Shown here: piece after piece, positions 53,696 through 62,382 of the stretch
How positions within the stretch are numbered: the first letter of the stretch is position 1
Layout of the letters: every line of letters starts with the position of its first letter
Origin: Nesterenkonia sp. LB17
GTDB lineage: Bacteria > Actinomycetota > Actinomycetes > Actinomycetales > Micrococcaceae
DNA: 64,000 bases
Direction of reading: 5' to 3'
NCBI RefSeq assembly: GCF_022565915.1
Contig: NZ_JAJOYX010000003.1
Location: 434,001 to 498,000, forward strand
Translations under genes and position numbers: made by a program
The notes under the pieces: generated by a model
The model's input: only the letters and a program-made list of their open reading frames with translations
Database searches by the model: none
What the model was told of the DNA's origin: nothing

Positions 53696-53725
53696 TTTTT
53701 AGCACTCTCCCCTACCGAGTGCAAA
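53696..53725 (-). promoter_or_regulatory. groL promoter overlapped by CIRCE element 2
   Basis: CIRCE 2 is TTAGCACTC, nine bases, GAGTGCAAA at 53699-53725 (one mismatch). On the minus strand TTGCAC (53724-53719), a 17-nt spacer and TAAAAA (53701-53696) form the sigma-A promoter, lying almost entirely inside the operator. Confidence 0.88.
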
Positions 53726-53850
53726 CCTCTGCGCCGATGGCAGATTGTGCCGCCGCTCTCGCGCAGGAGGGCCGGGCTGGGACGGCGGAGCGGAACTGCC
53801 CCTGAACCTGATCTCCCAGCCGCACAGGAACCAGACGGTACCCTTGAGGC

Positions 53851-55053
53851 GTGATGGAGCATAGAGATTCAGGCGTTGCCGCCGTGTACGAGGTCCGCCC
53901 GATCAGCGCAGAGGAGCACACCAGCTTCCTGGCCGACCAGAAGACCGCATCGTTCCTGCAGAACCCGCGCTGGCCCGCGGTGAAGAAGGAGTGGCGGGCC
54001 CAGAGCCTCGGAGTCTTCGACGCCAGCGCCGGAGCCGAATCCGCCCCGGTGGCCGCCACGCTGGTGCTCTTCCGTCGGCTCCCGATCCCCGCGGCGGTGC
54101 CGCTGCTCGGGAACAAGACGCTCGCCTATCTGGCCGAGGGCCCAGTGCTGGACCCGGCCGCTGATCTGGAGCAGCTGCTCCCGCCGCTGCTCGCCCATCT
54201 CAAGGCCTCCGGCGCATTCCTGATCCGCATGGGCCTGCCCTCGGTGCTGCGCCGGTGGGAGGCCAAGGAGGTCCGCCGCGCGCTGGCCGCCGGCGAGAAC
54301 ACCAGCATTGAAGAACTCGACCCGCTCGAGGTCGATCCGGCCGGCGCCGCCCAGGCCGCCCAGTGGCAGCAGCAGCTGCGCGCACTGGGCTTCAAGGCCC
54401 CCGCCCCGAGCACCGACTTCGAGGCCGGGCAGCCCCAGTTCCAGGCCCGCATTCCACTCACCGACGAGACCGGCGCCACCCTGCCCATCGATGGCGTGCT
54501 GGCCCGCATGGATCAGTCCTCCCGCCGGCAGACCAAGAAGTCCACCCGCTCCGAGCTGAGCGTCAGCGTCGGCGACGAGTCAGACCTCCCGGCCTGGCAC
54601 GCGCTCTACGCGGAGACCGCCGACCGTGATGACTTCACCGGCCGGCCGCTCTCCTACTTCCAGGACATGTACCGCGAGCTCAATGCCTCGCCGCTGAGCG
54701 AGTGCACCCTCTATCTGGCGCATCTTGAGGATCAGCTCCTGGCCGCGGCGATCTACGTCCGGCAGGGAGAGTTCGCCTGGTACGTCTACGGCGCCTCCTC
54801 CTCCGAGGAGCGCAAGCGCTACGCCCCGCGCGCGCTGCAGCTGCGCCAGATCGAAGACTCGCTGGCCGCAGGCTGCCAGTGGTTCGACCTCGGCGGGCTC
54901 AGCCCCTCGCTGGACCCTGAGTACCCGCTGGCCGGGCTCACCCGGTTCAAGACGACCATGGGCGCCGATGTGGTCCAGACGCTCGGCGAATGGGACTACC
55001 CGGTCAATCCGCTGCTGGCCAAGGCGTTCAACCTGTACATGTCGCGCCGCTGA
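53851..55053 (+). CDS. FemAB/FemX-like peptidyltransferase (GNAT fold)
   Basis: A 400-residue lipid II:glycine-type aminoacyltransferase relative with two GNAT-like domains: SFLQNPRWPAVKKEWRAQ at the start, and the second domain with RRQTKKSTRSELSV, WHALYAETADRDDFTGR and WFDLGGLSPSLDPEYPLAGLTRFK. It likely adds amino acids to peptidoglycan precursors using aminoacyl-tRNA. GTG 53851 (ATG 53854 is also in frame) follows TACCCT (53839-53844) by six nt. Confidence 0.85.
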   Translation: MMEHRDSGVAAVYEVRPISAEEHTSFLADQKTASFLQNPRWPAVKKEWRAQSLGVFDASAGAESAPVAATLVLFRRLPIPAAVPLLGNKTLAYLAEGPVLDPAADLEQLLPPLLAHLKASGAFLIRMGLPSVLRRWEAKEVRRALAAGENTSIEELDPLEVDPAGAAQAAQWQQQLRALGFKAPAPSTDFEAGQPQFQARIPLTDETGATLPIDGVLARMDQSSRRQTKKSTRSELSVSVGDESDLPAWHALYAETADRDDFTGRPLSYFQDMYRELNASPLSECTLYLAHLEDQLLAAAIYVRQGEFAWYVYGASSSEERKRYAPRALQLRQIEDSLAAGCQWFDLGGLSPSLDPEYPLAGLTRFKTTMGADVVQTLGEWDYPVNPLLAKAFNLYMSRR

Positions 55054-55072
55054 GCGGGACCGCTGCGGGCGA

Positions 55073-55459
55073 TCAGGCGCCGCTGGTGCGTTCTTCCTCC
55101 AGGACTCGGCGCCCGATGCTGAACGCGGTGTTCGCCGCGGGCACCGAGCAGTAGATGGCGCACTGCAGGAACACCTCTTTGATCTGATCCTCGGTGAGCC
55201 CGTTGCGCAGCGCCGCGCGGATGTGCATCTCCAGCTCTTCCCAGTAGCCGCCGGCGATCAGCGCGGTGAGGGTGATCACCGATCGGGTGGGCCGGTCCAG
55301 TCCGGGGCGGGTCCAGATCGATCCCCAGGCGTAGTTGGTGATCAGTTCCTGGAAGTCCTCGGTGAAGCTGTCCTTGCGGGCCTCGGCGCGGTCCACGTGG
55401 GCGTCGGAGAGCACCTCCCGGCGCACCTTCATTCCCTCCTGGTAGCTGGAATCAGTCAT
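55073..55459 (-). CDS. pcaC: 4-carboxymuconolactone decarboxylase
   Basis: A 128-residue AhpD-fold enzyme that decarboxylates 4-carboxymuconolactone to 3-oxoadipate enol-lactone. Typical stretches: NYAWGSIWTRPGLDRPTRSVITLTALIA, EELEMHIRAALRNGLTEDQIKEVFLQCAIYCSVPAA. It is the last gene of the pca operon, overlapping pcaD by 8 nt, and is separate from it rather than fused as PcaL. Confidence 0.94.
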   Translation of the reverse strand: MTDSSYQEGMKVRREVLSDAHVDRAEARKDSFTEDFQELITNYAWGSIWTRPGLDRPTRSVITLTALIAGGYWEELEMHIRAALRNGLTEDQIKEVFLQCAIYCSVPAANTAFSIGRRVLEEERTSGA

Positions 55460-56303
55460 CGAGGAACTCCTTGAGCAGTCGGGCGGTGGCTTCGGGTGCT
55501 TCGGCTGGGGCCTGGTGAGCGACGCCGTCGAGCACTGCGGTCCTCGTGTGCGGGGCCGCGGCGAGGTCCCGGACCGCCGAGGGTGGGCAGACCGGGTCCT
55601 GTTCCCCGCTGATCACCAGCAGCGGGCGGGCGACGCCGGAGAGCTCGGCGGTGAGGTCGTAGCGGCCAAGGGCGCGGCAGGCCTGGGCATAGGAGTGTCG
55701 ATCGGCGTGCTGCAGCGAGCTCAGCAGTCCGGTGACCACGGCCGGATGCCGGGCCATGAACCCCGGGGCGAACCAGCGCTGGGCCGAGCCTTCGACCATG
55801 GTGGGGGTTCCGGCCTGCGCGACGAGCTCGGCGCGTTCGCTCCACATCTGCGGGTCACCGATCTTCGCGGCCGTGCACAGGGCTGCCAGCCGGGTGAACC
55901 GCGTCTGCGGGCGCAGCGCCAGGGTCAGGCTGACGGTGCCGGCGATGGACACCCCGGCGGCGTAGACCGGAAGATCCGCAGGCATCCCGTGGGACCTGGC
56001 GAGCTCAGCGACCAGGTGCTCCACGGCGTCGGCGAGGTCGGTGATCTCGAAGGGCTCGGGATGGGGCTGCGCGTCGCCGTGGCCCGGCAGGTCCCAGCCG
56101 ATGACGGTGAAGGCCTCCTGGAGATGCGGCACAGCACCCTCCCAGAGGACGGCGACGCTGGTCCCCAGGGAAGGCCCCAGCACCAGCACCGGGCGGGTCC
56201 CGCCGGCGAGATCCTGCACGGATCCGGAGAGCAGCTGCGGGGTGAGAGTCAGTGCGGTCCCTGACTCAGACGCCGTCGGCTCAGACACAGTTGGCTCAGG
56301 CAT
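55452..56303 (-). CDS. pcaD: 3-oxoadipate enol-lactonase
   Basis: A 283-residue alpha/beta hydrolase that opens 3-oxoadipate enol-lactone. Nucleophile Ser in AAGVSIAGTVSLTLAL, Asp in VISGEQDPVCPPSA and His in LDGVAHQAPAEAPE. Oxyanion region LVLGPSLGTSVAVLWEG. Start at ATG 56303 with GAAGGAC upstream; it overlaps pcaB by 8 nt. Confidence 0.92.
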   Translation of the reverse strand: MPEPTVSEPTASESGTALTLTPQLLSGSVQDLAGGTRPVLVLGPSLGTSVAVLWEGAVPHLQEAFTVIGWDLPGHGDAQPHPEPFEITDLADAVEHLVAELARSHGMPADLPVYAAGVSIAGTVSLTLALRPQTRFTRLAALCTAAKIGDPQMWSERAELVAQAGTPTMVEGSAQRWFAPGFMARHPAVVTGLLSSLQHADRHSYAQACRALGRYDLTAELSGVARPLLVISGEQDPVCPPSAVRDLAAAPHTRTAVLDGVAHQAPAEAPEATARLLKEFLDD

Positions 56304-57747
56304 GGTCGGTGGGTCCTTCCGGCTGCGCGGCAGTCTGGTTGAAGTCCTGCTGGTTGAAGTCCTGCTGGTTGAACTCATCGACGGCGGCATCGATGAACTC
56401 TTGGGCCCGACCCAGGTACCGGTGCGGGTCGAGCAGCCGATCGAGGTCCGCTGGAGCGATCGAATCACCGAGATGCTCCTCCAGCAGGCCGCGCAGGCCG
56501 ACGCGCTCGACGGCGCTGCGCCGCACCACATCCTGCAGCGCCTGCCTGCCCCCGGGGAAGGAGCTGCCCAGGCGGGCCATGAGCCGCTCGCTCAGCACGG
56601 CGTCGCCGCTGAGTCGCAGATTCACCGCCATGGCCCCGGGGTCCACCACGAGGCCCTCGAACAGCTCGGCGGCGCGGGTGGCGGCACCGCCGCTGAGCCG
56701 GGCCAGCTCGACCAGGCTCGGCCATTCGGCATGCCAGCCGCCCGCCGGGCGTTCATCCTCTGCCGTGGCCGCGGCCAGGTAGAGCGTGCTCAGCTGCCCC
56801 GGACCAGCCAGGGCCGCCGAGCGGATCAGGGTGGAGAGTACCGGGTTCTGCTTCTGCGGCATCGCCGAGGAGCCGCCGCGGCCAGGCACCGTGGGTTCGC
56901 GCAGCTCGGCGACCTCAGGACGCTGCAGGGTGAGCACATCTCCCGCGGCCTTTCCCAGCGTCGCGAGCAGGCCGGCGAGCGCTGCGGCGAGCTCAAGGAT
57001 CATCTGACGCTGGGTGTGCCAAGGTCGCGGCATCGCACGCAGTCCCAGGCGGGCCGCAAGATCGGTGGTCAGCGCGGCGGCTCGCTGCGGCCCGAGTGAG
57101 TCACTGAGCGAGGCCTGGGTGCCCACGGCTCCGCCCCACTGCAGCGGCAGCTTCGCCGCGGCCAGCTCCAGCCGCTGGATCGCCTGGGTCAGCCCATCGA
57201 GCCAGCCGGCGCAGCGCAGCCCGAACGTGGTCGGCAGCGCGTGCTGGGTCAGCGAGCGGGCCACGCAGACGGAGTTCCGGTGTTCTTGGCTGAGCCTGCT
57301 CAGCGCTGTTCCTGCCCGGCGCGCGTCGCTCAAGAGAGCCGCAACGGACTCGCGGCACAGCAGCATCAGCGCCGTGTCGAGGATGTCCTGGCTGGTGGCT
57401 CCCCGGTGCAGCGCAGCATCGGATTCACCGGCCTCGACCAGGGCGCGGCGCACGGCGGCCAGCATCGGGATCACCGGGTTCCCGCCGCCGGGACTCTGCG
57501 ACGCGATCTCCTCGACGCTGAGGCCGGCCCGCGCGGGGTCCTCGCTGATCGCCACGATGGCCGCGGCACTGGGGGCAGGGGCCTCGCCGGCATCGGCGAG
57601 CGCCTGGGCCCAGGACGCTTCGACGCGCAGCATCGCCCGCAGGATGGACTCCTCGGACATCAGCTGCGCCGTCGCGGTGCCTGCCCACACCGGGCTGAGG
57701 ATTCCGTAGGGTCCGGTCATGGCTGGCGGCACGCTCCTGTCGATCAC
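56296..57747 (-). CDS. pcaB: 3-carboxy-cis,cis-muconate cycloisomerase
   Basis: A 483-residue fumarase/aspartase superfamily enzyme with the signature GSSAMPQKQNPVLS (about residue 293), PGGGNPVIPMLAAVR and LHRGATSQDILDTA. Start at GTG 57747 overlaps the pcaG stop by 4 nt (GTGA); ATG 57720 is an alternative. The C-terminus has a short repeat (NQQDF twice, preceded by EF) beyond the normal end, encoded by near-identical 15-bp units near 56336-56380. Confidence 0.92.
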   Translation of the reverse strand: MIDRSVPPAMTGPYGILSPVWAGTATAQLMSEESILRAMLRVEASWAQALADAGEAPAPSAAAIVAISEDPARAGLSVEEIASQSPGGGNPVIPMLAAVRRALVEAGESDAALHRGATSQDILDTALMLLCRESVAALLSDARRAGTALSRLSQEHRNSVCVARSLTQHALPTTFGLRCAGWLDGLTQAIQRLELAAAKLPLQWGGAVGTQASLSDSLGPQRAAALTTDLAARLGLRAMPRPWHTQRQMILELAAALAGLLATLGKAAGDVLTLQRPEVAELREPTVPGRGGSSAMPQKQNPVLSTLIRSAALAGPGQLSTLYLAAATAEDERPAGGWHAEWPSLVELARLSGGAATRAAELFEGLVVDPGAMAVNLRLSGDAVLSERLMARLGSSFPGGRQALQDVVRRSAVERVGLRGLLEEHLGDSIAPADLDRLLDPHRYLGRAQEFIDAAVDEFNQQDFNQQDFNQTAAQPEGPTDHA

Positions 57748-58325
57748 TCCACCGGGCCGGTGAACTGCGGGGTGTTGGGGTAGGTCAGGAACACGGTCTC
57801 GTCTGCGCCCTGAAGGTGGATGTCGAAGCGCAGGCTGCCATCGGACTCCCGGGCGGCCATCAAGGTGTGGCGGCGATCCTCAGACACCGAGCTCAGCAGC
57901 GCGTCCTGCTCGAGGGCGGCGGCGTCGGCGGGCAGATAGGCCCGGGTGAAGAGCCGATCCATGAGCCCGCGAGCGAAGATCGTGACCAGGACATAGGGTG
58001 CGACGCCGGCGCCGGTGCTGCCCGGTTCCACCGTCGTGAAGGAGTAATGGCCCACGCCGTCGACGGCGGCGCGGCCCCACCCGGTGAAGGTGTAGCCGTC
58101 GCGGTGCAGAGACCCTGGCTGCCGCGAGATCGCCCCGTGCTCATCCGGCTGCCAGATCTCCAGGAGCGCATCGGGCACGGGCACGCCGTCGCCGTCGTAG
58201 ACCGTCCCGTGCAGCCGCACGGCTCCCGGGTGCGAGCGGTCGACGAGTGCCTCGCCGCCGGGATAGGGCAGCGCGAAGCCGAAGAAGGGTCCGACGGTCT
58301 GGGCGGGGGTGGGGGTGAGTTTCAT
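57744..58325 (-). CDS. pcaG: Protocatechuate 3,4-dioxygenase alpha subunit
   Basis: A 193-residue intradiol dioxygenase subunit: LTPTPAQTVGPFFGFALPY start, LLEIWQPDEHGAISRQPG, FTGWGRAAVDGVGHYSFTTVEPG and VTIFARGLMDRLFTRAYLP. The alpha subunit does not bind the iron but shapes the active site. Start at ATG 58325; lies 2 nt after the pcaH stop. Confidence 0.95.
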   Translation of the reverse strand: MKLTPTPAQTVGPFFGFALPYPGGEALVDRSHPGAVRLHGTVYDGDGVPVPDALLEIWQPDEHGAISRQPGSLHRDGYTFTGWGRAAVDGVGHYSFTTVEPGSTGAGVAPYVLVTIFARGLMDRLFTRAYLPADAAALEQDALLSSVSEDRRHTLMAARESDGSLRFDIHLQGADETVFLTYPNTPQFTGPVE

Positions 58326-58327
58326 GT

Positions 58328-59125
58328 TCAGTGCTCCTCCTCCTGCTCGGCCCAGGTGCGGTTGCTTCCGGAAAGGACGATGTCCCAACGGTAACCGGTG
58401 TTCCATTCATGCTGGGAGACCGAGTGGTCGTAGGTGGCGACCAGGCGATCGCGGGCGGCCTGGTCGGTGATGGACTGGTAGATCGGGTCCAGATCGAAGA
58501 TCGGGTCCCCGGGGAAGTACATCTGGGTCACGATGCGCTGGGTGAAGTCGGTGCCGAAGAGCGAGAAGTGGATATGGGCCGAGCGCCAGGCGTTGTGGTG
58601 GTTCTTCCATGGATAGGGCGCAGGTTTGATCGTGGTGAAGCTGTATTCCCCATGGGGGCCGGTCAGCGTGCGCCCGACACCGGTGAAGTTGGGATCCAGC
58701 GGGGCGGGGTGCTGGTCGCGCTTGTGCATATAGCGCCCGGCGGCGTTGGCCTGCCACATCTCCACGAGCTGGCCGGCGACGGCGCGGCCCTCACCGTCGA
58801 GGACCCGGCCGGTCACGATGATCCGTTCACCGATGGGCTCGCCGTTGTGCGCGATGGTCAGGTCCGCCTCCAGCGGGGAGACGTCGCGATGGCCGAAGGC
58901 CGGGCTGTAGAGCTCGATGTCTTCGGGGTCCGCGTGATGCAGGGACTTCGTCGGGTGCCGCAGCAGCGAGCTGCGGTAGGGCGGGAAGTTCAGCCGGGCG
59001 TTGGTCTCCACCTGAGCGCCGGCGTCGCGCTGGGCTCGATATTCGCCGTGGATGGCGGCGATCTCCGCGTCGATCTCCGCCTGGGAGACTGCGGCGGCGT
59101 CCGGGTCTGTGTTCTTCTCGGCCAT
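58328..59125 (-). CDS. pcaH: Protocatechuate 3,4-dioxygenase beta subunit
   Basis: A 265-residue Fe(III) intradiol dioxygenase subunit that cleaves protocatechuate to 3-carboxy-cis,cis-muconate. Iron ligands are visible: Tyr in NAAGRYMHKRDQHPAPLDPN, Tyr in KPAPYPWKNHHN, and the two His in WRSAHIHFSLFG. AAGGAG is upstream of ATG. First gene of the operon pcaHGBDC. Confidence 0.96.
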   Translation of the reverse strand: MAEKNTDPDAAAVSQAEIDAEIAAIHGEYRAQRDAGAQVETNARLNFPPYRSSLLRHPTKSLHHADPEDIELYSPAFGHRDVSPLEADLTIAHNGEPIGERIIVTGRVLDGEGRAVAGQLVEMWQANAAGRYMHKRDQHPAPLDPNFTGVGRTLTGPHGEYSFTTIKPAPYPWKNHHNAWRSAHIHFSLFGTDFTQRIVTQMYFPGDPIFDLDPIYQSITDQAARDRLVATYDHSVSQHEWNTGYRWDIVLSGSNRTWAEQEEEH

Positions 59126-59188
59126 GGGGCTCTCGCTCCTTGAAGGGGATCAGCGGCGTACGTCGCCGAGGTGTGACGTGGTTCTCAC

Positions 59189-59240
59189 TCAGTCTGCCCG
59201 GCCTGCAGCACCGGCCGCCACACGATTGCCATTCAATGGC
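59189..59240 (-). promoter_or_regulatory. pcaH promoter/operator block shared with pobA
   Basis: On the minus strand: the 13-bp palindrome GCCATTGAATGGC (59240-59228), TGTGGCG (59222-59216) six nt after its CATTGAATGG core, a 19-nt spacer, then CAGACTGA (59196-59189). The same blocks at nearly the same spacing occur before pobA. The palindrome also contains the stop codon of the IclR gene. Confidence 0.7.
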
Positions 59241-59976
59241 CCATGCCCTCCAGGGCGCGCGTGATTCCGCGGCCGGCGGTCTGCAGCGCCATCAGGAACT
59301 GCGGGATCTCCCTGGAGTCGCGCGGGACGACCACGGTCAGCGCCGCCACCGCGTGGCCATCGGCGCCCAGCACCGGAACCGAGACGCCGGTGGTCTCGGC
59401 ATTGATCATCCCGCTCAGCTGCGCATGACCTCGGGTGCGCGCCTCGGCGAGCTCGCGGCGCAGCTGTGGCCGAGACTCCTCGATCAGCTGCCGCCGCGGA
59501 TCCCACCAGCCCTCCACCACGTGGGCCGGGGAATGGGCCAGCAGCACGTGCCCCATCGAGGTCAGGTGCGCCGGCATGGTGGTCGCCACCTCGGCCGGGT
59601 TGACCACCGCGCCATGACGGGAGAGCCGCTCCACGATCAGCACCCCCTGCTCATCGAGCACCGAGAGCTGGGTGGTCTGACGGACCACCGCGTTGACGTC
59701 ATGCATGAAGGGAAGCGCCGCCGCGCGCAGCGTGCGGCTGATCGGGGCGCTCTGGGCGATCTCCCAGAGCCGCTGCCCCAGGACCAGCTCCCCGGAGGCC
59801 GCGACGGCGAGCAGGCCGTGCGCGCGCATCGTGCGCAGCAGCCGGTATCCGGTGGTCCGGGGCAGCCCGACGGCGTCGATGAGCTCCCCGGCGGGAAGGC
59901 TGGTCCGGGTCTCGAGCGCCGTGAGGATCCGCATCGCACGATCCAGCACCGCGTCACCGCTGGGCGAGTTTGCCAT
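59233..59976 (-). CDS. IclR family regulator of the pca operon
   Basis: A 247-residue regulator: wHTH about residues 10-65 (TSLPAGELIDAVGLPRTTGYRLLRTM) and a C-terminal IclR ligand domain (VRQTTQLSVLDEQGVLIVERLS, GHAQLSGMINAETTGVSVPVLG). Start at ATG 59976, six nt after TACGCT (59988-59983), no Shine-Dalgarno. It is adjacent to pcaH and divergent from the transporter gene, as expected of PcaR. It has the same length as the second IclR gene and starts almost the same (MANSPSGD, MANSPTGD). Confidence 0.85.
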   Translation of the reverse strand: MANSPSGDAVLDRAMRILTALETRTSLPAGELIDAVGLPRTTGYRLLRTMRAHGLLAVAASGELVLGQRLWEIAQSAPISRTLRAAALPFMHDVNAVVRQTTQLSVLDEQGVLIVERLSRHGAVVNPAEVATTMPAHLTSMGHVLLAHSPAHVVEGWWDPRRQLIEESRPQLRRELAEARTRGHAQLSGMINAETTGVSVPVLGADGHAVAALTVVVPRDSREIPQFLMALQTAGRGITRALEGMGH

Positions 59977-60107
59977 GGGCCAAGCGTAGTCGCGGCGCCG
60001 CGGGGTCGAGACGCCCCTCCGCGGCGCACCATGGGGCCCATCGTCCAGACGCACCGTCAAGGCCGATCCCATTCATCGAGACGTCCACGCCTGTCCATGC
60101 CGCGCAA

Positions 60108-60136
60108 TTGTGCCCTGGGTCACGAGCGGCTAGCGT
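60108..60136 (+). promoter_or_regulatory. Candidate promoter of the aromatic-acid transporter gene
   Basis: TTGTGC (60108-60113), 17-nt spacer, TAGCGT (60131-60136), 57 nt before the gene. About 40 nt further upstream GATCCCATT (60065-60073) matches the reverse complement of part of the pobA operator. Confidence 0.5.
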
Positions 60137-60192
60137 CCAACAGGTTCTGTGAGCTGAGCCACGGAATTTCACTGCCGTGCAAGGAGATCCCC

Positions 60193-61575
60193 ATGACCCA
60201 GACCAGCCTCCGCGAGTCGATCGACTCCCGACCGATGAGCCGCTACCAGTGGTTCGTGGTCGCCCTCGCCACAGCCCTGATGGGCCTGGACGGCTATGAC
60301 GTGCAGGCCATGGCGTTCACCGCGAACCCGGTCTCGGCCGACCTCGGCCTCACCGGAACCGAGCTGGGCCTGCTGCTCAGCGGAGGGCTGATCGGCATGG
60401 CGCTGGGCGCGATCTGGGTGGGCCCCTTCGCGGACCGCTTCGGACGGCGTCGGATGCTCATGATCGCGATGATCATCAATGCCGCCGGGCTCTTCCTCTC
60501 CGCCACCGCCTCCTCGATGCCGGAGCTGATGGCCTGGCGGGTCATCACCGGGCTCGGCGTGGGCGGCATCCTCACCTCCGGCACCGTCCTGGTCTCGGAG
60601 TACTCCAACGCCAAATACCGCGGCCTGTGCATGAGCATCTACGCGGCCGGCTACCCTGTGGGCGCGACCCTGGGCGGTCTGGCCGCCATCCCGCTGATCG
60701 GGAACATCGGCTGGCAGGCGGTCTTCCTGCTCGGCGGTGCCGTGACCGTGCTGGCCGTGGTCTTCGTCTGGCTCAAGATGCCCGAGTCCCTGGACTTCCT
60801 CGGCGCCCGCGCCACCAGCCCACAGGCGGCAGGGGACGGCTCTGAGCAGCGCCGCGCCGAGGACATCGCCGCACGGATGGGGATCACCGGCCCGGTGGTC
60901 CTGGAGAACTACGACACGGGTGACACCGAGACGCCGGGCAGCTCCAAGAACTCCTACGCCGCGCTGTTCAGTCCGGAGAACCGGCGCAACACGCTGCTGC
61001 TGTGGGCGATGTTCTTCATCGTGATGTTCGGCTTCTACTTCGCCAACACCTGGACCCCGCAGCTGCTCACCGAGGTCGGCTTCTCCACCGATGAGGGAAT
61101 CATGGGCGGGATCATGCTGATGATCGGCGGCACCATCGGTGCGGTCCTGTACGGGGTGTTCGCCTCCCGCTGGGACGTGCGTCGAGTCCAGGCGGTCTTC
61201 GCCATCGGCTCCGGGGTGATGTTCATCGTGTTCATCAACGCCACCGCGTGGCTGCCGGCCGCGCTGGTCGCCGGCGTGCTGCTGGGCATGATCATCAACG
61301 GCTGCATCTCCGGCATCTACACGATCGCCCCGATGACCTACGCGCCACGGCTGCGCTCCACCGGGGTCGGCGTCGCCCTCGGCGTCGGCCGCACCGGCGC
61401 CATCATCGCCCCGATCGCAGTCGGAGCGCTGCTGGACCTCGGCGCCACCCCCACCGCGCTCTACACCGGCGCCGGGATCATCGTGGCACTGGCCGCCGTC
61501 GTCGTGCTGCGGATCTCGCTGCACCAGCGCACGGCCAGCGCGCTGCGCGCCGACGCGCTCGCGGCGCGAGAGTGA
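60193..61575 (+). CDS. pcaK: MFS aromatic acid:H+ symporter (PcaK/BenK-like)
   Basis: A 460-residue, 12-helix transporter. The aromatic acid symporter signature DGYDVQAMAFTANPV is in helix 1, the MFS loop GPFADRFGRRRMLM follows helix 2, and GLGVGGILTSGTVLVSEY is in helix 4. The central cytoplasmic loop is long (about residues 200-255). AAGGAG is 7 nt before ATG. It probably imports 4-hydroxybenzoate or protocatechuate; the exact substrate is inferred from neighbours. Confidence 0.9.
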   Translation: MTQTSLRESIDSRPMSRYQWFVVALATALMGLDGYDVQAMAFTANPVSADLGLTGTELGLLLSGGLIGMALGAIWVGPFADRFGRRRMLMIAMIINAAGLFLSATASSMPELMAWRVITGLGVGGILTSGTVLVSEYSNAKYRGLCMSIYAAGYPVGATLGGLAAIPLIGNIGWQAVFLLGGAVTVLAVVFVWLKMPESLDFLGARATSPQAAGDGSEQRRAEDIAARMGITGPVVLENYDTGDTETPGSSKNSYAALFSPENRRNTLLLWAMFFIVMFGFYFANTWTPQLLTEVGFSTDEGIMGGIMLMIGGTIGAVLYGVFASRWDVRRVQAVFAIGSGVMFIVFINATAWLPAALVAGVLLGMIINGCISGIYTIAPMTYAPRLRSTGVGVALGVGRTGAIIAPIAVGALLDLGATPTALYTGAGIIVALAAVVVLRISLHQRTASALRADALAARE

Positions 61576-61616
61576 GCCGGGACCCGGCCGGGGCCGCGGA
61601 AGCTAGCATGTGATCC

Positions 61617-62360
61617 ATGGCGAACTCCCCCACCGGTGATTCGGTCCTGGCCCGGCTTGACCGGGTGCTCTCCACCTTCTCGGCGGCCGACAGCCTGCTC
61701 ACCGCGGCCGAGATCGCCCGGCGCACCGGCCTGCCGCCGGCCACCGCGCACCGGCTCTGCCGCGACATGGCCGAGCTGGGCTGGTTGGAGTCCCTGCCGG
61801 CCGGGTACATGGTCGGCACCCGCCTCTGGGAGATGACCAACCGCTCGGCGCCGACGATGAAGCTCGCCGTGCGCGCCCGGCCCTACCTCTCCGATGTCCA
61901 CACCGTGATGGGTCAGCATGTGCAGCTCGGGGTGATCGAAGGCCACGAGGTGCTCTTCGTGGACCGACTCTCGGCACGGGAGGCGCCGCGCATCCACGGC
62001 GGGGTCGCCGGCCGACTGCCGCTGCACGTCTCGGCCACCGGCCTCGTGCTGCTGGCCCACGCCTCCCCCGAGTTCCGCACCTTCTACCGGACCCACCATC
62101 AGGACGCGTCACCTGGTCAGATCATCTCCGAGGACCGGCTGGAACAGGTCCGCCAGCAGGGCTACTGCGCGCAGACCGGCGTGATCGAGCGCGAGGTCAC
62201 CGGAGTCGCGGTGCCGATCCGGCAGCGCGGCCGCTCCGTGGTCGCCGCCCTGGGCGTGGTCACCGACGACGACGACGTCGCCCGACGCCCCGCACCCTGG
62301 GTGCAGATGCTGCAGATCGCCGCACGGGGCATACAGCGCGAGATCAGCGGCAAGGGGTGA
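61617..62360 (+). CDS. IclR family regulator of pobA (PobR-like)
   Basis: A 247-residue regulator with wHTH SLLTAAEIARRTGLPPATAHRLCRDM and an IclR effector domain (GQHVQLGVIEGHEVLFVDRLS, GYCAQTGVIEREVTGVAVPI). ATG 61617 is 7 nt after TAGCAT. It lies between the transporter and pobA on the same strand, so it most likely senses 4-hydroxybenzoate and controls pobA. It looks like a paralogue of the other IclR protein. Confidence 0.85.
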   Translation: MANSPTGDSVLARLDRVLSTFSAADSLLTAAEIARRTGLPPATAHRLCRDMAELGWLESLPAGYMVGTRLWEMTNRSAPTMKLAVRARPYLSDVHTVMGQHVQLGVIEGHEVLFVDRLSAREAPRIHGGVAGRLPLHVSATGLVLLAHASPEFRTFYRTHHQDASPGQIISEDRLEQVRQQGYCAQTGVIEREVTGVAVPIRQRGRSVVAALGVVTDDDDVARRPAPWVQMLQIAARGIQREISGKG

Positions 62361-62382
62361 ACCGCGCCCCGCGCTGCCATCG

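Noticed and set aside
59140-60192. Long upstream extension of the transporter frame
   Set aside because: It runs antisense through the IclR gene; AAGGAG and the normal PcaK N-terminus fix the start at 60193.
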